Assembly: GCA_025963815.1 (NCBI GenBank)
Contig: JAOQAA010000424.1
Location: 1 to 13,342, forward strand
Length of the DNA: 13,342 nt
Direction: 5' to 3'
From: Capsulimonas sp.
Lineage (GTDB): Bacteria; Armatimonadota; Armatimonadia; Armatimonadales; Capsulimonadaceae
Below the pieces are notes generated by a model. That model saw nothing but the letters and a program-made list of their open reading frames with translations. It was not told the DNA's origin and did not search any database. The translations under genes were made by a program, and so were the position numbers. Shown piece after piece: positions 5,362-11,620 of the stretch (position 1 is its first letter; the number at the start of each line of letters is the position of its first letter).

Positions 5362-6468
5362 ATGACGACGAATACTTTGGAGCGGGTGCTCACGCCATCG
5401 ATCGCGCAGGCGTTTGACCGTGCGCAGATCGAAGCGATGATCCTGGCGGGAAACGCGCCGCGCGGGCTGCGAGTGCATGGGCATCTCTCCTTCGCCGGAA
5501 GCCGCGCGCTGACGCAGCTGCCGGACGATCTGCGGGTGGACAGCCTCGACATCAGCGGATGCGTCAACCTGACGGCGCTGCCGGAGGGCCTGCGCGCCAC
5601 CCGACTGGATGGTACGGGCTGCCATGGCTTGACGGAGCTGCCGCGCCGGCTTCATTGCTACGAGCTGACATTGCGAGATACGTCGATCTCCTCGCTGCCG
5701 GCCGATATCCAGGTGGAATACAGATTGGATCTGACTGGATGCGCGGAGCTGCAATGCCTTCCCGTCGGACTAAAGGTCGGGACGCTCGTTCTGCAAGGCT
5801 GCACGAGTTTACGCGCGCTGCCGGAAGGGCTAGAAGTTTATTTCCTGGACATCGGCGGATGCAGTCGTCTGGCTCAGTGGCCGACACAGGCGACAGTGCG
5901 CATCGGGCGTTTGAATGCGCGCGGCTGCCGCGCGCTCACGGAACTGCCGACCTGGATGACGCAGCTTGCCCAGCTGGACCTGCGCGGCTGTGAAAGCCTG
6001 ACATCGCTGCCGGAAACGCTGCGCGTCACCTCATGGCTCGATCTCGCCGATACGCAGATCACTTCCCTGCCGCCACAGCTCGCGGGAGCGCGGCTGCGCT
6101 GGCGCGGCGTGCCGATTGACGCCCGCATCGCCTTCCAGCCGGAGACGATCACCGCGCGGGAGGTTCTGGACACGGTGAACTCCGAGCTGCGCCGCGTGCT
6201 GCTGGAGCGCATGGGCTACGAGCGATTTCTGCTCGACGCCCACGCCGAGGAGCTGAACCGCGACACCGATCCCGGCGGCGAGCGCCGTTTACTGCGCGTC
6301 AAAATGGTCGGCGACGAAGCGCTGGTCTGCATCTCCGTTCTCTGCCCATCCACCGGCCGCCAGTACATCATTCGCGTTCCTCCGCAGACAAAGACCTGCC
6401 GTCAGGCGGCGGCGTGGATTGCGGGCTTCGACCGCACGGACGACTACCGGCCGATCATGGAGACATAG
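5362..6468 (+). CDS. Leucine-rich-repeat protein with DUF6745-type C-terminal domain
   Basis: A 368-residue cytoplasmic-type protein. Residues about 45-245 hold roughly ten repeats with a 20-residue period, pattern LPxxLxxxxLDLxGCxxLtx: Leu-Pro (once Trp-Pro) recurs near 53, 73, 93, 112, 133, 153, 173, 195, 216 and 236. The short period resembles bacterial LPX repeats of IpaH/YopM proteins, but with Gly-Cys at the usual Asn position in most repeats and Asp-Thr in two. Residues about 262-355 match what I recall as the DUF6745 tail: NSELRRVLLERMG (273-285), ERRLLRVKM (307-315), PSTGRQYIIRVPP (329-341) and an AAAWIAGF end. Function is unknown. The ATG at 5362 has AAGGAGAAG just upstream. Its last 14 nt overlap the end of the convergent radical SAM gene. 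LRR evidence is direct; the DUF name is from memory. Confidence 0.87.
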   Translation: MTTNTLERVLTPSIAQAFDRAQIEAMILAGNAPRGLRVHGHLSFAGSRALTQLPDDLRVDSLDISGCVNLTALPEGLRATRLDGTGCHGLTELPRRLHCYELTLRDTSISSLPADIQVEYRLDLTGCAELQCLPVGLKVGTLVLQGCTSLRALPEGLEVYFLDIGGCSRLAQWPTQATVRIGRLNARGCRALTELPTWMTQLAQLDLRGCESLTSLPETLRVTSWLDLADTQITSLPPQLAGARLRWRGVPIDARIAFQPETITAREVLDTVNSELRRVLLERMGYERFLLDAHAEELNRDTDPGGERRLLRVKMVGDEALVCISVLCPSTGRQYIIRVPPQTKTCRQAAAWIAGFDRTDDYRPIMET

Positions 6469-7333
6469 GCAGCGCACGCCAGACCGGACGGGCGGGGATA
6501 CGCTCCAGCAGGCCGTCCCTATAAAGATCGTACTGCCCCAGCCGATCCATATGGACATAGCCGATGTGGCAGCCGCAGGTCTCGTTCGCGCAGAGACGCG
6601 GCTGCAGCGCATCGGCGAAGTCCGGATCGTAAAGATTTCCAATCGGCTCACGCACAAAATGGCAGCGGCGCATGACCCCGTCGCCGTCCACGGAGATCGC
6701 CGTATGCCCCGCCTGGCATGTCTCGCCCACGCTCGGATGGCGCACGGTGTTGACGGGGAACAATGGATCGATCCGCGTATAATGCGCGATCTCGTCCGGC
6801 GTATAGTAATCCAATTGGCGCTTGTAGGCGTTCACCCAGAGATAGATATGCTCGGGAAGCGCGGCCCGCAAGGCCGCAATGTCTTCCTGATGTTCTTTCA
6901 GCCCCACGCTCCCGACACTGAAGCGCACGCCGCGACGATCCGCCTCTAAGCATTGCGCCAGAAACTTCTCCCGCGTGACTTCCCCGGGATGGTAAGTCGC
7001 CCAAAGCCCCAGCTTGCTCTTGTCGCAGCGCTCCACCCAATCCAATCGGCACGACAGATTTGTCTGGATGGCGATCTTCTCCACATGATCCATATTCGTC
7101 AGCGTCGCCAGGGCATCCTGATAACGCTTGCGCACGAGCGCCTCACCCCAGGGCGTGAACAGCACGGAGATACGGCGGTCACGCTGCTCCCCCACCCATG
7201 CGACAAACCGATCCAGAGCGTGGCGGTCGGCGTCGTGCTCGGCGTCGGTTTCCGTGTGCTTGGCGAACGGGCAGTAGTCACAGCCGTAGTTGCAGCTAGA
7301 CAGCGGTCCGCGATAGAGAATACGCAGCGTCAT
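6455..7333 (-). CDS. STM4011-family radical SAM protein
   Basis: A 292-residue radical SAM enzyme. The 4Fe-4S site is C14, C18 and C21 (SSCNYGCDYCPF), the CxxxCxxC that binds the cluster cleaving S-adenosylmethionine. A second cysteine group (C206, C224, C248, C253, C255; CQAGH, RRCHF and CANETCGC) looks like an auxiliary-cluster region of SPASM/twitch type, as in enzymes acting on peptides or proteins. The overall pattern matches the STM4011 family of Salmonella, whose reaction is unknown to me. The start ATG (7333) overlaps the stop of the STM4012-type gene in an ATGA, a mark of translational coupling; open sequence upstream to 7498 lies inside the other gene in another frame. It is the last gene of the five-gene operon and overlaps the convergent LRR gene by 14 nt, with no terminator visible between them. 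Confidence 0.9.
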   Translation of the reverse strand: MTLRILYRGPLSSCNYGCDYCPFAKHTETDAEHDADRHALDRFVAWVGEQRDRRISVLFTPWGEALVRKRYQDALATLTNMDHVEKIAIQTNLSCRLDWVERCDKSKLGLWATYHPGEVTREKFLAQCLEADRRGVRFSVGSVGLKEHQEDIAALRAALPEHIYLWVNAYKRQLDYYTPDEIAHYTRIDPLFPVNTVRHPSVGETCQAGHTAISVDGDGVMRRCHFVREPIGNLYDPDFADALQPRLCANETCGCHIGYVHMDRLGQYDLYRDGLLERIPARPVWRALPMSP

Positions 7334-8655
7334 AGCAGCACGAACTCCTCCGACTGACGCCGCGCGGCCGGTGAATAGAGCCATGGGCCGATGGTGTCCG
7401 AGCGCTCGATTCCAAGCTCCGTCAGCGTCAGCCGCCCATTCCCATGCGCTGCTAGCCCCAGCGGCTCCAGCTCGGCGAGCTGGGGCAGATCGTCCCAAAC
7501 ACTCGCGCCGAACCGATCCCGGTACTCCGCTTCGTCCAGGCCGTCACATTGCAGGATCGTGCTGATGACATAGCGTCGCCGCTGTTCTTCGTCCGTCAGG
7601 CGCACGCCGTAATCGGCGATATCAAAGGCAGAGTCGGGACGGGCTAAATAGTCTTGCAGCACTCCCTTGACGCTGGTGCGGCCTACGGCGTATTCTCGGG
7701 AGTAATGCACTTCGCGCGTATACGAACGGGCGCCGCAGCCCAGGCCGACCATGCCGTCGTCCTGGCAGCAGTAAACCGGCCCGGGCGTCGCCGTATCCGG
7801 CGCATGCGCCGCCCGGAACATGCGCATGGAGACTTGCGTGTAACCCGAGGACAGCAGAAGGTCTCGCCCCGCTTGGTAGCAGGCGAGGCGCACATCCTGC
7901 CGCTCACGCTCCACGCGGCTCAATCCCGTCAACGGCCGGACATAAAGGGGGTAGAGATATAATTCTTCGGGCGCATAGGACATCGCGACTTCCAGAGAAT
8001 ACAGCCAAGTTTGCACGGTTTGCCCGGGCAGGCCGTAGATCAAGTCGAGATTGAGCGTAGGGATGCGCGCCGCGCGGATCGTGCCCAGCGCCCGAGCAAC
8101 CATGTCCGTCTCCTGCCCGCGTCCGGCGGCGGCCGCTTCCGCTGGAATAAAGCTCTGTACGCCCATACTGACCCGGTCCACGCCCCGGTCCGCCAGAACT
8201 TGCAGACGCTCAGGAGTCGCGGTGCGCGGAGATGTCTCCACGGACGTCGGAACGCCGCGTTCGACGCCGAACAGCTCGGAAGTCAGGTCGAACAGACCAT
8301 GGAGGTCGTCTGGATCCAAATAAGTCGGCGTGCCGCCGCCGATCGCCACGCGCGCGATCTGAAATGTTCCCAGCGCATCGCGCACACGCAGTGCCTGCCG
8401 GCGCAGCGCATCGAGATACTGCCGCTCCATCGACGCCGCCGGGTTGGCGGTCGTAAACAAATTGCAGAAGCCACAGCGCATCTCACAGAAGGGGATATGT
8501 AAATAGAGAAATAAGGCGTCGCGGCGCTCAGACGCCCACAGATCCCGCAAGGGAATGGGCGGGCTCAGCGTGCGATACGCCATCTTATGCGGGTAGGAAT
8601 AGGCGTATCCGACATAGGGCGTGTCCAGCAGCATTTGGGAGAGCGTGGGGATCAT
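7330..8655 (-). CDS. STM4012-family radical SAM protein (HemW/HemN-like)
   Basis: A 441-residue protein related to oxygen-independent coproporphyrinogen oxidase and HemW. It has LYLHIPFCEMRCGFCNLF (50-67) with cluster cysteines C57, C61 and C64, the SAM-binding IGGGTPTYL (105-113), NLDLIYGLPGQT (202-213) and GLGCGARSY (304-312), followed by a HemN-type C-terminal region. The extra N-terminal 45 residues (DTPYVGYAYSYPHK) and the genomic neighbours place it in the STM4012 family rather than true HemN; haem synthesis is unlikely. Its reaction is unknown to me. The ATG at 8655 follows the STM4013-type stop after 8 nt, and the stop overlaps the next start by 4 nt. The ribosome site is poor, which fits coupling to the upstream gene. 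Confidence 0.9.
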   Translation of the reverse strand: MIPTLSQMLLDTPYVGYAYSYPHKMAYRTLSPPIPLRDLWASERRDALFLYLHIPFCEMRCGFCNLFTTANPAASMERQYLDALRRQALRVRDALGTFQIARVAIGGGTPTYLDPDDLHGLFDLTSELFGVERGVPTSVETSPRTATPERLQVLADRGVDRVSMGVQSFIPAEAAAAGRGQETDMVARALGTIRAARIPTLNLDLIYGLPGQTVQTWLYSLEVAMSYAPEELYLYPLYVRPLTGLSRVERERQDVRLACYQAGRDLLLSSGYTQVSMRMFRAAHAPDTATPGPVYCCQDDGMVGLGCGARSYTREVHYSREYAVGRTSVKGVLQDYLARPDSAFDIADYGVRLTDEEQRRRYVISTILQCDGLDEAEYRDRFGASVWDDLPQLAELEPLGLAAHGNGRLTLTELGIERSDTIGPWLYSPAARRQSEEFVLL

Positions 8656-8663
8656 GGTCTTGC

Positions 8664-9467
8664 TTAGGCTCCAGGAAGAACGAACTCGGCGTAGGGCACG
8701 GTCCAGACGACGGGCAGGCCGACGCGGTGGCCGACAAAGCCCTCTTCGCCGTAAGCCACACCATGGTCGGAGCAAATAATCGCCAGCGACGGTCCGCGCG
8801 CCTGCATGACCGCGAAAAGCGGAGCCAGCTGGCTGTCGACATACGCCAGCGCGGCGCCCTGCGTCTCCGGCGTGTCCTGCACGGCGCCCAGAACATAACC
8901 GCAGTTCGGCTGATGCAGCGCGGACACATTGAGAAACAGAAATACACGGTCGCTCGGGGAAACTTTGCCTAACCGCTCACAGGCGAATCGTACCTGGTGC
9001 TCGGTGGAGCGCAGGTCTGTCACCCCCATGGCCGGGCTCCAGTAACTCTCCGCGAAGAGGCCAGGCAGCACGGTCCCCAGCGCCGTCCGCTGATTGAAGA
9101 AGCCGACGCCGCCGATACAAATGGTCTGGTATCCCCGCCGCGTCAGGCCACTGACAATATCCGGGGTCTCAAAAACACAGGTGGTCTCCCCCGTCGTCTC
9201 GCTGCCGGCGAAGGCGGCGGCGAACAGGCGCTTGTGCGGTCCGGGCACTGAGGGCGTCGGCAAAAACCCGGCAAAGAACGCCTGATGCGCGGCGTAGGTA
9301 AAGCTGCCCGGCGAATGGCGCTCCTCCCACTCCCCATTGGGAAGCAGTGCGGCAAGGTTCGGCGTGCGGCCCTCGGCGAGCGCCTGACAGGCGACGTCAT
9401 AACGCAGAGTATCCAGCGTAATAAAGAGAATATCGTGCGTTCCGACAAGCGCCTTTGCGTCGATCAT
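8664..9467 (-). CDS. STM4013/SEN3800-family hydrolase (alkaline-phosphatase superfamily)
   Basis: A 267-residue enzyme of the alkaline phosphatase/sulfatase superfamily. ILFITLDTLRYD (13-24) carries the first metal ligand D19, the nucleophile candidate T20 and D24. IICSDHGVAYGEEGFVGHR near the C-terminus carries the metal pair D234-H235 and the later H247. These ligands are where phosphatases, sulfatases and phosphoglycerate mutases of this fold bind two metals. The protein is shorter than secreted sulfatases and has no signal peptide, so it acts in the cytoplasm. It could remove or transfer a phosphate or phospho-group within the pathway of the neighbouring enzymes. The ATG at 9467 is chosen because GGGAG lies 7 nt upstream and the catalytic strand begins soon after; a longer open frame to 9881 would overlap nearly all the 3' end of the ATP-grasp gene. 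Confidence 0.88.
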   Translation of the reverse strand: MIDAKALVGTHDILFITLDTLRYDVACQALAEGRTPNLAALLPNGEWEERHSPGSFTYAAHQAFFAGFLPTPSVPGPHKRLFAAAFAGSETTGETTCVFETPDIVSGLTRRGYQTICIGGVGFFNQRTALGTVLPGLFAESYWSPAMGVTDLRSTEHQVRFACERLGKVSPSDRVFLFLNVSALHQPNCGYVLGAVQDTPETQGAALAYVDSQLAPLFAVMQARGPSLAIICSDHGVAYGEEGFVGHRVGLPVVWTVPYAEFVLPGA

Positions 9468-9469
9468 AA

Positions 9470-10606
9470 TCAATCTCCCGCACTCGCAAATGCGCGGATC
9501 TCCGCCTCGTAGGTATCCATACCGTCGTGCAGCACACGCGGCAGCAAGTCGCCGAAGGCGTTGACTTCCAAAACCGCCCAGCTTCGAAAGCTGGGCGTGA
9601 TGCACAGGTCGACACCGGCGTGCAGGCTGCTTGGAAAACAGGCGGCGGCGCGTTCGCAGCTCTCCATCGCCTGCGCCCAGGCGGCGGTGCCCATTCGATC
9701 GCGGACGGCTTCGACATCGCCGCGCATGTTGAGCAGGTGCAGGTTCGTCATGGGACTGCGGCTTTGACGGACAACCGTGTGGCAGGCGCGGCCGCCAATC
9801 GTCACGACCCGCAGATCGAAGCTCGCGCCGTTTAGGGCGGCTTTCGGCAGCCAGCGCTCCACGTGGACGCCATGTCGGCAAAGCGCATCGATCAGCTCGG
9901 CGATCTCGCTGGCGTCCTCATAGACCTTGAGGCGACGCGAATTGTACAGGCGCAGCTCTCCATTCGATCGCGCCATTTCGACGGTCGTGGTTGCCTGCGC
10001 GCGGCGTCCATCGGTTCGCAGCGCCACGACTCCGGAGGCGCTGGAGCCATGCGAGAGCTTGACAAACACCCGCCCCCACCCCGCTTTGCGCAGCTTCTCG
10101 GTCAGATCCCCATACGATCTCACATCGGGCAGCGACTCCGGGACAGGAACGCCGGCCGCGCACAAGCGCGCGTGTGTTTGCGCCTTATCGAACATCACGA
10201 CGATCTCGGCCAGACCGTTGGTCAGGCGGTGCGGCGGACACTCCGCCAGCTGCCCTTCGATTTGGCGCAGCGCGCGGCGCAGTCCCAAATACCACTGATG
10301 GGGAAACCAGATCCGCCCGCGCTCGAAGACCAAGCTTTGGGCTTCGAGCGCTGAGAGCCTTTCCCCGGGTGGCGCTTCGGCGGCGCCGGCCACTAGGAGC
10401 AATCGCTCCACATCAAAGTCACGTCCCGGCGACTCGATGCGCACACAGTCACCGGCCTGCACGATCTCCGGAAGACGCGCATGGCCTTCCAGCAGATCCG
10501 CCCAGGCGGCAATGCGGGCGGGAGGATGCCCCAGACGCTGAAGCGTCTGCTGGAAGAAGTCGATCCGATTGCTGTCGGGATTGCCGACGATGACGTAATA
10601 ACACAC
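9470..10606 (-). CDS. STM4014-family ATP-grasp-like protein
   Basis: A 378-residue protein with an ATP-grasp layout. FDKAQTHARLCAAGVPVPE (139-157) is the helix and strand entering the fold, RVFVKLSHGSSASGVVAL (179-196) supplies the ATP-contacting lysine and flexible glycine/serine loop, FDLRVVTIGG (263-272) is the central strand, and VLEVNAFGDLLP (345-356) has the E-x-N metal ligands (E347, N349) seen in RimK and glutathione synthetase relatives. Such enzymes join a carboxylate to an amine or thiol through an acyl phosphate. The family is STM4014; substrate unknown. The start appears to be GTG (10606), two nt after the STM4015-type stop; AGGAG overlaps this GTG by one base, so ribosomes probably reinitiate from the upstream gene. 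Confidence 0.85.
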   Translation of the reverse strand: MCYYVIVGNPDSNRIDFFQQTLQRLGHPPARIAAWADLLEGHARLPEIVQAGDCVRIESPGRDFDVERLLLVAGAAEAPPGERLSALEAQSLVFERGRIWFPHQWYLGLRRALRQIEGQLAECPPHRLTNGLAEIVVMFDKAQTHARLCAAGVPVPESLPDVRSYGDLTEKLRKAGWGRVFVKLSHGSSASGVVALRTDGRRAQATTTVEMARSNGELRLYNSRRLKVYEDASEIAELIDALCRHGVHVERWLPKAALNGASFDLRVVTIGGRACHTVVRQSRSPMTNLHLLNMRGDVEAVRDRMGTAAWAQAMESCERAAACFPSSLHAGVDLCITPSFRSWAVLEVNAFGDLLPRVLHDGMDTYEAEIRAFASAGD

Positions 10607-10608
10607 TC

Positions 10609-11541
10609 CTATTCGGAAACGGCGACGTAGCGATCGTCTTCATCTACAGCGGATTCGGGACTAGTCGCGTCCACGGAGACTGGCAGGGCCAGCAGTTGAT
10701 CGACAACTTCTGGAGAGACGTAATGATGATGGATGTCCAGGCTCCTCAGCTTGCCGATGGACGGCGCGGCGATCAAGGCCAGCGCGCCTTCGTCACTCAG
10801 CGTTCCCAGGGACAGATCCAGCACTTCCAGCTGGTCCAGAATCGGAGCGGTCGCGATGGCGACGGCGATGGCGTCGGCGATCTCGCTGTCGCAAAGCCCC
10901 AGATACTTGAGACTCGGGAAGAGCCCGTCATTCAAAATCGGCAGCACATCGTCCACGGTCGTCGTGGCTCCGTAGTTCTCCGTTCCCAGCCAAAGCTCCA
11001 GATGCTCCAGCGCCGGCAGCAAGGCTGCGACCACTTCGCGCACGACTTCCACATCCAATCCGCCCGACTGCACCACCAGCGTCTTCAAATGATCGTGCGC
11101 CGGCGAGCCCAAATGCAGCCCATTGCCGCCGCGCACGTAAAAGGTTTCCAGCAGGGGGTAGGCATTGAACAGAGCAGAGAGATCGGACTGCTGGATCCAG
11201 GAGATTTCGGCCTCTTCGGCGAGGATTTCGCCCACAAACACCGCTTTCAGATTGGGAAGCCGTTCACGCGCCGCGACAATAGCCTCCGTGGCGGCCTCCG
11301 AACTTCCGTCCGATTCCATCGCGCCCTCCCAGGGGCCGACAATCAGCGCCGTAACCTCTTCCACACCCGGCTCCGCGAGGAACTGCGCGAACTTATCAGT
11401 CCATTGAGAGCTCGCTTCGTGCTCCTCCCAGGAGATACTGATCCGATAGGCCGTTTCGCTCGGGTCGGTTAGGGGCGTTCCCAGCTCCCAGTCCACGACG
11501 GGTTTGCCGTCAAAATGCTGCAAGTGTTCGTAAATTGCCAC
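10609..11541 (-). CDS. STM4015-family leucine-rich-repeat protein
   Basis: A 310-residue acidic soluble protein, first gene of the five-gene operon. Residues about 1-130 open with AIYEHLQHFDGKPVVDWE and contain the VEEVTALIVGPWEG segment; the rest has irregular leucine-rich repeats of 22-28 residues: LPNLKAVFVGE, YPLLETFYVRGG, HLKTLVVQSGG, LPALEHLELWLG, FPSLKYLGL, LDQLEVLDLS and IGKLRSLDIHHHYV. The pattern matches the STM4015 family of Salmonella. LRRs bind proteins, so it could be the scaffold, the target or the recognition subunit for the enzymes encoded behind it. No function is known to me. The start is GTG at 11541 (MAIYEHLQ), with GAGG 9 nt upstream. No promoter is evident in the 79-nt gap to the debranching-enzyme gene. 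Confidence 0.87.
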   Translation of the reverse strand: MAIYEHLQHFDGKPVVDWELGTPLTDPSETAYRISISWEEHEASSQWTDKFAQFLAEPGVEEVTALIVGPWEGAMESDGSSEAATEAIVAARERLPNLKAVFVGEILAEEAEISWIQQSDLSALFNAYPLLETFYVRGGNGLHLGSPAHDHLKTLVVQSGGLDVEVVREVVAALLPALEHLELWLGTENYGATTTVDDVLPILNDGLFPSLKYLGLCDSEIADAIAVAIATAPILDQLEVLDLSLGTLSDEGALALIAAPSIGKLRSLDIHHHYVSPEVVDQLLALPVSVDATSPESAVDEDDRYVAVSE

Positions 11542-11579
11542 GACGCATGTCCTCTTTGAGAATGATGGGGATGGTGGAG

Positions 11580-11615
11580 TTTCCCCTGGCCATATCGTTC
11601 TTGGGCCAGGGGAAA
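11580..11615 (-). other. Strong inverted repeat between the debranching-enzyme gene and the STM4015-type gene
   Basis: TTTCCCCTGGCC (11580-11591) and GGCCAGGGGAAA (11604-11615) are perfect 12-bp arms with a 12-nt loop, 5 nt after the minus-strand stop. The T-run lies on the plus-strand side (ACTTTTT), not after the stem in the direction of the genes. It may still terminate or attenuate minus-strand transcription, or stabilise the mRNA end. A full stop here would require an unseen promoter for the five-gene operon. Confidence 0.5.
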
Positions 11616-11620
11616 ACTTT

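Noticed and set aside
5440..6090. Repeated sequence in the LRR gene as a DNA repeat or CRISPR-like array
   Set aside because: The 60-bp periodicity comes from 20-residue leucine-rich repeats; the DNA copies are diverged and in one reading frame.
7334..7498. N-terminal extension of the STM4011-type protein
   Set aside because: It lies inside the 3' end of the STM4012-type gene; the ATGA overlap start gives the normal position of the CxxxCxxC motif.
8011..8502. Long open frames antisense to the STM4012-type gene
   Set aside because: They are arginine-rich shadow frames of a GC-rich gene with clear radical SAM motifs on the minus strand.
9468..9881. N-terminal extension of the STM4013-type hydrolase
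   Set aside because: It would overlap the ATP-grasp gene for over 400 nt, is arginine-rich and low in complexity, and the internal ATG at 9467 has a good ribosome site right before the catalytic strand.
11510..11548. 12-residue open frame starting ATG at 11548, overlapping the STM4015-type start, as a leader or precursor peptide
   Set aside because: The GAGG site is only 2 nt from this ATG but 9 nt from the GTG of the LRR gene, the peptide has no features of a precursor, and it is fully explained as an out-of-frame overlap.
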